Assembly: GCA_964419255.1 (NCBI GenBank)
Contig: CAYQOU010000001.1
Location: forward strand, 62,001 to 126,000
Direction: 5' to 3'
From: CAZPHU01 sp964419255
GTDB lineage: Bacteria; Fibrobacterota; Chitinivibrionia; Chitinivibrionales; CAYFVL01
DNA length: 64,000 nucleotides
A program made the translations under genes and the position numbers. Positions within the stretch are counted from its first letter, which is position 1; every line of letters begins with the position of its first letter. Of the stretch, positions 26,628 through 36,429 are shown piece after piece. The notes beneath the pieces were generated by a model. It was given only the letters and a program-made list of their open reading frames with translations, made no database searches and was not told the origin of the DNA.

Positions 26628-27620
26628 TTGGGTGTCGAAAGGGAAAAAAGTTTGTCTATCGTAGCAGAATTTGCCCGAAAGCTCCACGAGCAGCGGAAGC
26701 AGGTCAGCCGACGCGAATACAATCCATGTACCTATCCTTCAAAACGGGAGAAGCTCCTGGATGTGAAGGTTGTTATTTTCGACGTCTATGGCACGCTGTT
26801 TGATTACTGGCGAAATGACTGGTATAGTTCCGAGGAATCGAAGATGGAACATCTGCTTGATTCATTCAGAAAAACCGCCGATTTCTTCGGGATGAGCGAT
26901 ACCCTCGCGAAAATGAATCCAAAGGATTCGCCGGAGCAGACGTTGCGTGACTTCTATCATGGCTTAATCGCATTGAATCATGAAAAAGCGCTTAAAAAGG
27001 GCCGTTCTTTTCCGGAAGTTCGTATCGAAGAAATTTGGCTGATGATCATCATGATGCTTGCCCGTCACGGCTACACCACCGAATCTCTCCAACTCGGAGA
27101 GCAACGGGATGTGGCCAGGTGCATGGCATACTTTTACAACTTCCACTCCCTGGGTCGGGGTATGTATCCCGGGGTTGTACCGGCCCTTCAGGCATTGAAA
27201 GAAAACAATCTGCAGTTGGGTATACTGTCAAATGCACAGTTTTATACACCCATCGATCTGACGCTCTACATCCGTGATCAGAGTGGACAGAGGCTTGACG
27301 ACAGCAACGAACTTTTCGATGAAAATCTAGTGGTTTTCTCATATGAATCGGGTGTGGCTAAACCAAACAGTATCCTGTTTCGGAAACTTTTCGATACACT
27401 TTATGAGCTGCATGTTCTGCCCTCTCAGACGGTTTTGGTTGGCAATGATCTAATCCAGGATATTCAGCCCGCTCAGCAAGCCGGTATGTTAACCGCCTTA
27501 TGGGCGGGAGATGATAAAACTGCATTTATGCACGATCAGCAGGGGACTATTATCCCCGATATCGTCTTTACCGATTGGACTCACCTTTCATCGAAGGTGT
27601 CATTTTATGAATCACGGTAA
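26628..27620 (+). CDS. HAD-superfamily hydrolase
   Basis: This 330-residue cytoplasmic phosphatase-like protein has motif I VVIFDVYGTLFDYW (both Asp positions D and Y: the second catalytic Asp is replaced by Tyr, as in dehalogenase-like and some phosphatase HADs), motif II ILSNAQF, motif III KPNSILFRKL and motif IV VLVGNDLIQDIQPAQ. A large helical cap lies between I and II. The start is TTG 26628 or TTG 26652; the latter has GGGAA upstream. The substrate is unknown. It sits between hflC and the TPR gene and overlaps the latter by 14 nt. Confidence 0.8.
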   Translation: MGVEREKSLSIVAEFARKLHEQRKQVSRREYNPCTYPSKREKLLDVKVVIFDVYGTLFDYWRNDWYSSEESKMEHLLDSFRKTADFFGMSDTLAKMNPKDSPEQTLRDFYHGLIALNHEKALKKGRSFPEVRIEEIWLMIIMMLARHGYTTESLQLGEQRDVARCMAYFYNFHSLGRGMYPGVVPALQALKENNLQLGILSNAQFYTPIDLTLYIRDQSGQRLDDSNELFDENLVVFSYESGVAKPNSILFRKLFDTLYELHVLPSQTVLVGNDLIQDIQPAQQAGMLTALWAGDDKTAFMHDQQGTIIPDIVFTDWTHLSSKVSFYESR

Positions 27621-30600
27621 TCTATATATGTCTGTAAAGGTATTTCTGTTCGCCTGTATGGCTTTGCTGAATGTCTTTGCATATGAGCTTGAATTCGACC
27701 TTGACAGCCTTTCGCCCCAGGAAGTTCTTCCGTCGGCTGTAGAGAAAATTGCCGGAAAAGCTTTCGAATTAAACGAGCTTGGACTCAAGGCTCTGGAGCA
27801 GAGGGAGTATGAACAGGCGCTGGATTATTTCGAACAGGCGCTGGAGCTGGTTCCGAACTATTCGGATGCACTTAACAACAGGGGGGTAGTTTACTTTCGG
27901 AAAGGGCTTGTTGGACGTGCGGAAGAAGTGTGGCGGCAGGTTATTACAGGTGAAGAAAACTATACGATCGGTTATTATAATCTTGGCATACTCGGCTATC
28001 ACGAATATGATTTGCCCCGGGCGATAGAGTGGTTTGAAAAGGCTCTTGACCGAGACAAGTCTTTTACTGATGCATCTGTCATGCTGGGGCAGGTATATCT
28101 CATGCAGGGAAACGCTAAAAAAGGACTGAAGCATCTCGGGCGGGCGTATAAGAAAAATCCGAAGCACCAGGGCGCATGGAGCATGTATGCTTACGGATTG
28201 CTGCAGAAAGGGGATACTGCTACCGCAGAGAAGGTGCTGTTGTCGCAGAAAAGGAATGCCGAGGCACTCGGAATGCTTGGTGCCATCTACGCTGAGCGGG
28301 GGCAGTTTGAAAAGGCGATCGGCTGTCTCAAGAGCTCATTTGCCCGGGGCGGACCGGTGACGGTGCTTGTGGATGCGGCAAGAGTGCAGCTGAATGCCGG
28401 ATCCTGTAAAGATGCGCTTTCAAGTCTTGGCAGCTACTTCGATCGAACCGGGCAGGCTTCCGCAGATGCCTATGTTCTTGCGGGGGTTGCCGCCAAGGAG
28501 TGCAACCGTTATGAAGAGGCCATGAGATATTTCCAAGCGGGTGTGGAGAGTTTCCCTCGCGATCCTATTCTTCGTTTCAATCTGGGGCATATGTATTATT
28601 ATGAGAGGAACTATCAACAGGCAGAGGCTATGTGGTCAACGCTTGCCGATACCATGCAGGAGCCCTCATTGTATGCTCTGCGTGCCCATGCCGCCCGTCA
28701 CATGAATGACAATGCCGCGGCTGAAAACCACATCCGTCAAGCCATTCGGATGGACGGCAAGGCCGAGTATCATGATCTGCTGGGCGTGATTCTTCACGAA
28801 AGAGGGAAGAAAAAAGAAGCGGTCGTGCAGTTTAAAAAGGCTTTGAAGATAAATCCTGATTTTCGGAGCGCACAGTTAAATCTTGCCGTTATGGATCAGG
28901 ACAGCGCTCATCTGGATGTAATAATCACAGAGGCGCGGAGCGTTGTAGATACGTGTAAAAGCAACTGTGCTGAGGCGCGCCTGAAGCTTTCGATTCTCTA
29001 TTATCATCGCAGGAATCTTGCGAAAGCTCTTGAAACGCTTGAAAGGGTTGCTCCTCAAAAACGAACCGAATCGGTTGCTCGTCATTTAGCTATCTACTAC
29101 CGGGAGCAGCAACAGTGGGATAAGGCCATAGATGTTATCGAGAAGGTGCGAAGGGAGCGGGTGCTGGAGCCTCAGACAGAGTATGAGCTTGCCGAGAATT
29201 ATCTTCACGCCGGAAAATATCAACCCGCATTTGAGATTCTCAAGTCGCTGGTAGAAAAATGGCCGGATAATCCCTGGCGTCTCTACTACCAGATGGGTTA
29301 CGCCGCCATGGAACTGAATGATATGAACTCTGCACAGAAATATTTCACGTTGAGTCTGAAGAAAAAATCGGATAATGTTGCGGCTCGAGGTCTGCTTGCT
29401 TTTGTCCATAATCGTAAGGGAAACACCGCTGAGGCGCGTCAGTTATGGGCGCGAAATCTTAAGGATGACCCGGATAACCCGGTTTTGTGGATAAACATGG
29501 GGCTTCTTCAGCAAAAGCGCGGCAACTATGCCGATGCTCTCGAGAAATTCAAAAAAGCTCTGATTCTGGATCCCGATAATAAGGCGATTCATTTGAATAT
29601 CGGTAATATGTTTCTTGCCCTGAATCGCACGACAGATGCCTTACACGAATATTCTCTTGCTTTACAAACCGAAAAACGTCGGGGTGCAGCATATAATTCT
29701 TTCATCGCCTCACAAAGAGCCGCTAATCGTAAGAAGGCAAGGGAGATGCTTGACATACTCGAAGATGAATTCGGCTCATCCCTGGCCGCCAAACGGGCCA
29801 AAGGAGAGTGGAGTTTATGGCAGGGAGATACGCTGACCGCTTTAAAAACCTTTGAGCAGATATCGGATAAGAACGAAAACGACTGGTATGCGCTGGGCAG
29901 AATATATGCGACACAGGGGAATGCCGGGCAGGCACGCAGGGCGATACTGAATTTGCCGGAAAGTCCCGCCTGGAATCGTGTGCGAAAGGAGATCGAGGCA
30001 CGCATCTCTTTCAGTGAGAAAAATTATGATCAAGCATATCAGAGGTGGAAAGAGCTGGCTGATACATCTTTTTATTTACAGTACAACCTGGCCCTTTCCG
30101 CATACCATGCCGGGCGGTACCAGGAGGCTTTGCGCATCGCTCAAGCCGAGGCAAAGAGAACCAAAGGAAAGGATTTCGCGGATGTGTGCCGTTTGGCTGG
30201 AAACGCCGCTTTTGAGCTGGAGAAATGGGAAGATGCGCGGGGTTGGTATCGGCAGCTTTCTGCTGTGCGGGCCCGTGACCCGATAGTGCAGTATAATCTG
30301 GCAGTAGCATCATACAATCTCGACGATATTGAAAAAGCTCATGAATACTATGAGACCGCCCGTAAGCTTGATTCGTCGCTTGAAAACCAAGATATCGAGC
30401 AACGCTATAAAGCGCTTCACGATACGGTTACCACCACCAAGGAAGTTTTTGACAGTGTCGACCTGTGGTACAACAACGCGATCGAGATGCAAAATGATGG
30501 AAACGACAGCTTGGCGCAGCGGCTTTACCAAAAGATACTGAAAAGTGACAGCACCTATGTGCGTGCCTGGAACAATCTGGGCGCAATCTACGGGGCTCGG

Positions 30601-30840
30601 GGAGAGTTGGAACGTGCAGAAGAGGCGTATTTAAAGGCCATCGAGAGAAAATATGATCTTGTCGAGGCGTATGCCAATCTGGTAAACATATATATTGCGA
30701 TGGAAGAATTTAAAAAGGCAAGGATTTTGATTTTTAAGGGCAAAGCACACAATCCTGAAAGCCAGCTGCTGGAAGAAATCGAATTGCAGTTGAAGGATGC
30801 CGAAAAAAAGGCGACAACCGAGTTTACTACGGATCAGTAA
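27607..30840 (+). CDS. Very large periplasmic TPR-repeat protein
   Basis: This 1077-residue protein has a signal peptide (VKVFLFACMALLNVFA) and then tandem tetratricopeptide repeats along nearly its whole length. Examples are ALEQREYEQALDYFEQALEL, NRGVVYFRKGLVGRAEEVWR, ALEKFKKALILDPDNKAIHL and NNLGAIYGARGELERAEEAY. I estimate 20 or more repeat units. Such solenoids serve as protein-interaction scaffolds, often in outer-membrane or pilus assembly. ATG 27607 has GAAGGTG upstream and overlaps the HAD gene. It closes the hflK-hflC-HAD-TPR operon and is followed by a family-B repeat. Confidence 0.88.
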   Translation: MNHGNLYMSVKVFLFACMALLNVFAYELEFDLDSLSPQEVLPSAVEKIAGKAFELNELGLKALEQREYEQALDYFEQALELVPNYSDALNNRGVVYFRKGLVGRAEEVWRQVITGEENYTIGYYNLGILGYHEYDLPRAIEWFEKALDRDKSFTDASVMLGQVYLMQGNAKKGLKHLGRAYKKNPKHQGAWSMYAYGLLQKGDTATAEKVLLSQKRNAEALGMLGAIYAERGQFEKAIGCLKSSFARGGPVTVLVDAARVQLNAGSCKDALSSLGSYFDRTGQASADAYVLAGVAAKECNRYEEAMRYFQAGVESFPRDPILRFNLGHMYYYERNYQQAEAMWSTLADTMQEPSLYALRAHAARHMNDNAAAENHIRQAIRMDGKAEYHDLLGVILHERGKKKEAVVQFKKALKINPDFRSAQLNLAVMDQDSAHLDVIITEARSVVDTCKSNCAEARLKLSILYYHRRNLAKALETLERVAPQKRTESVARHLAIYYREQQQWDKAIDVIEKVRRERVLEPQTEYELAENYLHAGKYQPAFEILKSLVEKWPDNPWRLYYQMGYAAMELNDMNSAQKYFTLSLKKKSDNVAARGLLAFVHNRKGNTAEARQLWARNLKDDPDNPVLWINMGLLQQKRGNYADALEKFKKALILDPDNKAIHLNIGNMFLALNRTTDALHEYSLALQTEKRRGAAYNSFIASQRAANRKKAREMLDILEDEFGSSLAAKRAKGEWSLWQGDTLTALKTFEQISDKNENDWYALGRIYATQGNAGQARRAILNLPESPAWNRVRKEIEARISFSEKNYDQAYQRWKELADTSFYLQYNLALSAYHAGRYQEALRIAQAEAKRTKGKDFADVCRLAGNAAFELEKWEDARGWYRQLSAVRARDPIVQYNLAVASYNLDDIEKAHEYYETARKLDSSLENQDIEQRYKALHDTVTTTKEVFDSVDLWYNNAIEMQNDGNDSLAQRLYQKILKSDSTYVRAWNNLGAIYGARGELERAEEAYLKAIERKYDLVEAYANLVNIYIAMEEFKKARILIFKGKAHNPESQLLEEIELQLKDAEKKATTEFTTDQ

Positions 30841-30852
30841 ATTTAACCTGAA

Positions 30853-31000
30853 TGAGCGATTTTCTCGCGGCGATTCGCACAATTGCCTGGAGCAAGGGCC
30901 CCTGCAATCTGGAAATACCTCAGAGTGTATTCCGCTCGATTGCCTCAACCCTTTTTCCTCTCAGAGATTGCGCAACTTACCCGCTCAGAACCGCTCGATA
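30853..31000 (+). repeat. Full-length family-B repeat (MITE-like)
   Basis: This 148-bp element lies in the 200-bp gap between the TPR gene and purD. Left end TGAGCGATTTTCTCGCGGCG; right end TTGCGCAACTTACCCGCTCA followed by GAACCGCTCGATA. The reverse complement of the right end (GAGCGGTTCTGAGCGG) resembles the left end, giving imperfect terminal inverted repeats. The interior has GGAAATACcTCAGAGtGTATTCC and CTCAACCCTTTTTCC. Confidence 0.85.
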
Positions 31001-31044
31001 TTGAATATGTCTGTGTCAAATATAAAAAGTGAGGGGAGAGGGTA

Positions 31045-32349
31045 ATGGATTTTATGGATACGGTCCTGCTGGTTGGAAGCGGGGGGCGGGAGCATGCAAT
31101 ACTGAAAGCGTTGATGCGCTCGGAGCGTCCCTTATGCACTTACGCCTATCCTGGTAATCCGGGCATCGAAGATAACGGATGCATGCTGGTCCGGCAGGAA
31201 ATCAAAAACTGGGAAGATCTGGCGGACTATGCGGTAAAAAATGAGATAGATCTTACTGTTGTTGGCCCTGAAGTTCCTCTGGTTGAAGGTATAGTGGATG
31301 TGTTTAAAAAGCGGGGGCTGACAATTTTCGGACCAACCCAGGCAGCTGCCCGAATCGAGGGAAGCAAGCAATTTGCCAAAGACCTCATGAAAAAATACCA
31401 TATACCAACCGCATCCTTTGAAACCTTTACTAACAAGGAATCGGCTGTCGAGTACCTGAAAAAAGTTGGTGCACCTGTCGTTGTAAAAGTCAGCGGACTT
31501 GCAGCAGGCAAAGGTGCAATCGTATGTGATACTCTACAGGAGGCGCACGATGCGCTAAAAGATATTTTCGACAAGGGAATTTTCGGTGATGCCGGGAACT
31601 GTGTCATTCTTGAGGAGAAAATGGTTGGAGAAGAGGCATCCATTTTCGCCTTAACAGATGGGAAAACCTACAAACTGCTTCCCCCTTCACAGGATCATAA
31701 AGCAATTTACGAGGGTGATAGGGGACCAAACACCGGTGGAATGGGCGCATATGCGCCGGCGCCTCTGATAGATGCGGCGATGCTCAGCCGCATAGAGCGT
31801 GAGATTATCAAACCCACACTGGATGCGATGCAAAAGGAAGGATGCCTTTATCAGGGCGTTCTTTACGTAGGTGTTATGGTGACTGAGGCGGGACCAAAAG
31901 TCGTAGAATTCAACTGCCGCTTTGGCGACCCCGAGACCCAGGCCATACTTCCGCTGGTGGAATGTGACTGGTTTGAGGTCTTAAGTGCCTGTGCAAAAGG
32001 GAATTTGGCAGATGTTGATCTCACAATCAAAGATCTATGCTGTGCCACTGTGGTGCTTGCATCAAAAGGATATCCTGGGCCTGTGGATAAAGGCAAAATT
32101 ATTACCGGTATCGATGAAGCCGAGCGCAGTAAAACAAATGTTGATGTGTATCAGGCGGGTACCGGCAGGAACGCAAAAGGGGAACTGCTGACCAATGGTG
32201 GAAGAGTGCTTGCGGTCAGTGCCTGGAGTGGAACCTTGGAAGGGGCGGTTAAGACTGCATATGAGAATGTGGAAAAGATTTCTTTTGAGGGTAAGACTTT
32301 TCGAAAGGATATAGCAGCCAAGGGAATAGCCAGGCTCAAAAAGCAATAA
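31045..32349 (+). CDS. purD: Phosphoribosylamine-glycine ligase (GARS)
   Basis: This 434-residue ATP-grasp enzyme is monofunctional and of normal length. It joins glycine to 5-phosphoribosylamine in step two of purine synthesis. Signatures are VLLVGSGGREHAILKAL, VVGPEVPLVEGIVD, the ATP-grasp VVVKVSGLAAGKGAIVCD, SQDHKAIYEGDRGPNTGGMG and FNCRFGDPETQAILPL. GAGGGGAGAGGG precedes the ATG. It appears to be a single-gene unit: a family-B repeat lies upstream, and a hairpin-rich region with a strong terminator lies downstream. Confidence 0.97.
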   Translation: MDFMDTVLLVGSGGREHAILKALMRSERPLCTYAYPGNPGIEDNGCMLVRQEIKNWEDLADYAVKNEIDLTVVGPEVPLVEGIVDVFKKRGLTIFGPTQAAARIEGSKQFAKDLMKKYHIPTASFETFTNKESAVEYLKKVGAPVVVKVSGLAAGKGAIVCDTLQEAHDALKDIFDKGIFGDAGNCVILEEKMVGEEASIFALTDGKTYKLLPPSQDHKAIYEGDRGPNTGGMGAYAPAPLIDAAMLSRIEREIIKPTLDAMQKEGCLYQGVLYVGVMVTEAGPKVVEFNCRFGDPETQAILPLVECDWFEVLSACAKGNLADVDLTIKDLCCATVVLASKGYPGPVDKGKIITGIDEAERSKTNVDVYQAGTGRNAKGELLTNGGRVLAVSAWSGTLEGAVKTAYENVEKISFEGKTFRKDIAAKGIARLKKQ

Positions 32350-32541
32350 CCAGTCTGCCTGAGTATGGGCCTCAGGGGTAAAGCCTTGGGGAACAGAAAG
32401 CAGGAAGCTGCAACAAATGTGGTGGAGAATCACGCCGCCGGTAAGGAGAAACCGAAAACCGGGGCTGCTGATTATTGTCGGCAATTAGCTGTTTCCTGTC
32501 CAGAGAAGGAGATGCCTTGTATTATCCATGACAAAAATATT
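32350..32541 (+). ncRNA. Candidate structured RNA or purD 3' region
   Basis: This 190-nt stretch between the purD stop codon and a strong terminator has several small hairpins: CCTGAGtatgggCCTCAGG, GCAGgaagCTGC, GTGgtggagaatCAC, CCGaaaacCGG and AAGGagatgCCTT. It also contains recurring GGAGAA-type segments. No known riboswitch class fits; cobalamin, FMN, TPP, SAM, ZTP and c-di-GMP consensus cores were compared by eye. The 93-codon open frame across it does not look like protein. It could be a small RNA processed from the purD message, or an independent transcript. Confidence 0.3.
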
Positions 32542-32576
32542 GGTCTGCTGAGACATTCATCAGCAGGCCTTTTTTA
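32542..32576 (+). terminator. Rho-independent terminator after purD
   Basis: GGTCTGCTGA and TCAGCAGGCC form a stable stem (one G-U pair) around a short AT-rich loop, followed by TTTTTT. It lies about 190 nt beyond the purD stop codon and before the tssM-like gene. Confidence 0.85.
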
Positions 32577-32673
32577 TATTTTAAAGGTAAATCATCGGCT
32601 GGCTTTTTTCTCTGAAACAACATGTTCCGAAAAAAAAGCTGAATAGTACTACTCGGTGAAAACAGTTTTCAGC

Positions 32674-32709
32674 CAGATTGCGCGACTCATCCGCTCAGAA
32701 CCGCACAAT
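32674..32709 (+). repeat. Right-end fragment of family-B repeat
   Basis: AGATTGCGCGACTCATCCGC followed by TCAGAACCGCACAATC matches the right end of family B almost exactly, but the left 110 bases are not recognisable. It lies about 65 bp upstream of the TssM-like start codon. Confidence 0.75.
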
Positions 32710-32772
32710 CCAGGATGATAATTATAGTCTTGATAAAAAAACAGCAAAAAGGAAAAAGAGAGAGACACACAC

Positions 32773-35700
32773 ATGAAAATGCGAACAAAGCGCGCGTTGC
32801 TCATATGGATCGCCTGTATTCTGCTCGGTCTATTAATTGTTGTTACCGCACCGATAATTCCTGTTTCCTCCTGGATTATCTGGACCGTCGGTTCGCTTCT
32901 GTGGATAACTACCGGTGTATGGATGGGTGTACACTTTCTTTTGGTAGCCAGAACCGGCTCGAAAAGAACTCATTGCTTTACCGGTAATCAGGCTGTTTTC
33001 GACCGCATATCACGAGAGTGTAATCAGGCTCTCGATCGTTATCTTTCTTCGGTGAAACGAAAGGGTGTTTTGCAGAGGAGTGCTCTCTATGAGCGTCCGT
33101 GGTTTTTGCTGGCTGGACCATCGCAGGCAGGTAAGTCTACGCTTCTTCGTGGCTCAAACCTTCATTTTCCGGTTAAGTATCCCTCTGAACGCGACGGTAT
33201 GATAGTGGAGGGAAGCAATCGGATTATGTGGAATTTCGGCAACGATGGAGTGTGGATCGATACACATGGCATGCTGATGGAGGAAAACGAGAAAGATGAA
33301 TGGCAGGCGACGATTGCGGCTCTTGCCAAGGCACGCAGGCAGCGCCCCGTGGATGGTATGACCATTGTGATCAGTGCGCCGGAAATTCTTAATGCGGATC
33401 CCGCGGGGATAAATGAAAAGGCTAAACAGCTGAGAAACAGAATCGATGAACTCATTGCGAGTTGGGGAATAGAGTTTCCTGTCTATCTGGTATTCAGCCG
33501 GATGGATGAGGTGCCCGGTTTTCTGGATTATTTCAGCAACAAAATGGGTAAATGGCACGAGCAGGTGTTGGGCTCGACACTCGCCGATACACAGTCGCAT
33601 ATGCTGCCACGTCAGGCATTTACGCAGGAGTTCCAGCTCCTCTGTTTATCGCTGTCCGACTACCGGCTTGGCATTCTTTCTATGGAAAAAAACACGGGAC
33701 GGCGTCGGATGGTCTGCAGGTTTGTCATTCATTTTGAGGGAATGCAGGAGAAGCTTGCTGACTTTGTGGCTGAGCTTTTCAAGCCGTCCAATTATGAGGG
33801 GAAGCCGATATTCAGAGGCTTTTACTTCACCAGTTGTCAGGAAATCGAGCTCGATGATGGTCAGGGGCAGTCACAGCAACAGCCCAAATATGAGATCGGT
33901 GATACCATAGCAAACCACCCGTTGAATCCGAATCGAAAGAATGCGCACCATAATGCCGGCAGTACTTTCGGTAAGTCAAAAAAAATGCGAGCATTTTTCG
34001 TCGCACCATTGTTCAGCAAAATAATGGTTTCGAGTGGCTCGATGGTCAAACATACTCAGAAGCGCTCCCGTAAAGAGATGATTCGTCACTATGCCACTGC
34101 TGCAGCTCTGATTCTCGCGGCTCTGACGGCAAGCGCTACGCTCGTATCGGTACATAATAATGCAAATAATCTTCTCAAAGATGTCGGAAACACCATCTCC
34201 ACGCAGACAATCGAAGACGGAAGCATTATGGACGCATATCGCTACATGGGACGTCTGACAAAGGCTATCGAAAAGCTGCAGCGAATCGAAAACAAGGGTG
34301 TCCCTGTTTCGATGGGAATGGGATTTTACAAAGGGGACACAGTTCTTTACAAATTAAAAGAGGAATATGTCACGCTCACTAAAAAGTTGATCGTCGGTCC
34401 TGCAAGCAAATATATAGAGTTTACCATTCGTGAAAACACCAGCCGGTTCGGAGAACTTTCCGCAGATGCCCATAAAGAACTCTACAGTTCCCTTAAGGCC
34501 TATCTTTCAATATCGGAAGCGATGAGCGATCATTATGATGATATAGATACCGCGTTTCTTCGCCCGGTACTTATAGATGGTGTGAAGAAGTATATAATGT
34601 CAAAACAGCGAATATCCCGTCTACCTGCCGATATAGAGGCAAGCATACATCTTACGATGGGAATGTATCTGGCGTATCTGAAAGGTCAGCAGTTTCCACT
34701 CATGCAGCAGAATCAACGAGTCGTTGCAGAAGCGCGTCGGCGGCTGATGAGATTGCCGGATGCCAAGAATCTCTACCAGACCATTGCCAATCGGCTGATG
34801 CAGGAAGTTCCAGCAATGACTCTGGATGATATCCTCGAAAGAAGTGAGGAGGGGATAATAAAATCAGATCAAACGATCAGCATGCTTTTTACTCAGGAGG
34901 GGTTCAATCAGTACGTGTCCGATGCTTTGAATCAGGCGAGTCAAAACCCTTTTAAAATTGACTGGGTTATTGGATTAGATCGGCAACAGGTCCCTGCCTC
35001 CGCGGTTGAGCCGGCGAAGTTGCGGGACGATATGATCGAGGCATACTTTGCGGACTATAAGAAACAGTGGCTGTCGTTTCTCGGCTCAGTGCATATCGAG
35101 CAGTTTGGAAATCTGTCTCGCAGCAAAAGAATTCTTCAAAAGATGATGGCAGATCAGTCGGAGTTACTTGTACTGCTTGAAACCGTTGCGGCTCATACGG
35201 TGGTGAAGGCCGAAAAACAGTTGGAAAATAAGGGTAAGGAGCTTCTGGACAAAGCTTCCGGTTTCAAGAAAACAAAGAAAACGGCAACAAAAGCCAAGAA
35301 GTTTTCGCGTTTTGCTCCTCTGGGAAGAAAAGAACCAGATTCCGAAGTAACCCAGGCGTTTGAATCCTTCCGGTCTTTTGTGCGATCCACCGGAGGTGTT
35401 CTAGGTGGATTTGAAGGGTATCGGGATCACGTAATGACACTCGTGGACGGTATCGGCAGCATTGAGGAACAGGGACCGGATGCGGCGATTTCGGTTTTCA
35501 ACGGAAGTGAAGAAGACCCTTTGTTACAACTATGGAAGTATGTCAACAACACTCTGGCCGGAATGTCCGAGGATCTGCAGCAGGCTTGTAAACCGCTTTT
35601 ACTTACCCCGGTCGAAAATACCGGTGAAGCAGTCTCAATGGTACTAACCCAGCATTTGAATAGAAGATGGCAAAGCGAAGTCGTAGATCCGTTCACAAAT

Positions 35701-36390
35701 CGGCTTGCCGGACAATATCCCTTTGACAGCCGTGGTGAGGAGGTATCCTTTACAGATGTTATGGACTTTTTCCGGCCGAACACGGGTACATTCTGGGGCT
35801 TTTACGAACGGGTACTGAATCCGTACATAATCAAAAACGGAAATACATGGAGCATTCGGGACGTCGGCAGCGTCTCGATTAAATTTGAGCCTGACATAAT
35901 CAGCTGTTTGCAAAAGGCTGCACGTATCAAGGGTATCTTTTTCAAGAATGATGGCACCATACGTCCCATGAATATCACCATAACCCCGCAATCGGCAAAC
36001 CGATATCCCGCCACACTGCAGGTCGGTACCAGGGATTATAAACTTGTTCCGGGGGGTAGCTCGGTTCATCTGAAATGGCCGGTTCCCGGTGCGACGCAGA
36101 ATGCTACTCTTCGGGTGCATGTAAGTAGTGATTTCACGCAAGATATCAGGCAACCCGGCGATTGGGGATTTATGCGTCTGCTTGATCAGGCGCGAATCAA
36201 CAAACTTTCCGAGGCGACCTTTTCGGCGAAATGGCAGATCGATGTTCAAAACATCAATGTTATCTTTCTGTCCTACCGTATACAGGTGTCGGGTTCCGAC
36301 AATCCATTCAGTGATCCTGTATTCTATCAGTTTGATTGCCCGGAAAAACTGACAATGTCACTCGATCAGCCGCTGGCCGATTTACAGTAA
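32773..36390 (+). CDS. tssM: TssM/IcmF-family protein
   Basis: This 1205-residue inner-membrane protein has the complete IcmF layout. Two N-terminal helices (ALLIWIACILLGLLIVVTA and IIWTVGSLLWITTGVWMGV) precede a cytoplasmic GTPase-like domain with Walker A LAGPSQAGKST (about 114-124) and VYLVFSRMDEVPGF. A third helix follows (YATAAALILAALTASATLV, about 436), then a periplasmic region of about 750 residues. TssM anchors the type VI secretion membrane complex with TssJ and TssL. No tssJ, tssL, sheath, tube or ClpV gene lies in the window, so this is an isolated copy; the other genes may be elsewhere. An insertion (about 830-860) is Lys-rich (KKTKKTATKAKKFSR). Confidence 0.87.
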   Translation: MKMRTKRALLIWIACILLGLLIVVTAPIIPVSSWIIWTVGSLLWITTGVWMGVHFLLVARTGSKRTHCFTGNQAVFDRISRECNQALDRYLSSVKRKGVLQRSALYERPWFLLAGPSQAGKSTLLRGSNLHFPVKYPSERDGMIVEGSNRIMWNFGNDGVWIDTHGMLMEENEKDEWQATIAALAKARRQRPVDGMTIVISAPEILNADPAGINEKAKQLRNRIDELIASWGIEFPVYLVFSRMDEVPGFLDYFSNKMGKWHEQVLGSTLADTQSHMLPRQAFTQEFQLLCLSLSDYRLGILSMEKNTGRRRMVCRFVIHFEGMQEKLADFVAELFKPSNYEGKPIFRGFYFTSCQEIELDDGQGQSQQQPKYEIGDTIANHPLNPNRKNAHHNAGSTFGKSKKMRAFFVAPLFSKIMVSSGSMVKHTQKRSRKEMIRHYATAAALILAALTASATLVSVHNNANNLLKDVGNTISTQTIEDGSIMDAYRYMGRLTKAIEKLQRIENKGVPVSMGMGFYKGDTVLYKLKEEYVTLTKKLIVGPASKYIEFTIRENTSRFGELSADAHKELYSSLKAYLSISEAMSDHYDDIDTAFLRPVLIDGVKKYIMSKQRISRLPADIEASIHLTMGMYLAYLKGQQFPLMQQNQRVVAEARRRLMRLPDAKNLYQTIANRLMQEVPAMTLDDILERSEEGIIKSDQTISMLFTQEGFNQYVSDALNQASQNPFKIDWVIGLDRQQVPASAVEPAKLRDDMIEAYFADYKKQWLSFLGSVHIEQFGNLSRSKRILQKMMADQSELLVLLETVAAHTVVKAEKQLENKGKELLDKASGFKKTKKTATKAKKFSRFAPLGRKEPDSEVTQAFESFRSFVRSTGGVLGGFEGYRDHVMTLVDGIGSIEEQGPDAAISVFNGSEEDPLLQLWKYVNNTLAGMSEDLQQACKPLLLTPVENTGEAVSMVLTQHLNRRWQSEVVDPFTNRLAGQYPFDSRGEEVSFTDVMDFFRPNTGTFWGFYERVLNPYIIKNGNTWSIRDVGSVSIKFEPDIISCLQKAARIKGIFFKNDGTIRPMNITITPQSANRYPATLQVGTRDYKLVPGGSSVHLKWPVPGATQNATLRVHVSSDFTQDIRQPGDWGFMRLLDQARINKLSEATFSAKWQIDVQNINVIFLSYRIQVSGSDNPFSDPVFYQFDCPEKLTMSLDQPLADLQ

Positions 36391-36429
36391 TGGGCCGAAA
36401 AATGGTGTCTTAAAAAAACGGTAGACAAA

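Noticed and set aside
32400..32541. Cobalamin-type riboswitch
   Set aside because: A short CCGGGGCTGC stretch recalls the B12 element, but the order and spacing of the conserved boxes do not fit and no cobalamin gene is downstream.
32365..32646. 93-codon frame after purD
   Set aside because: It reads straight through the strong terminator at 32542-32576 and has no start signal or recognisable protein pattern.
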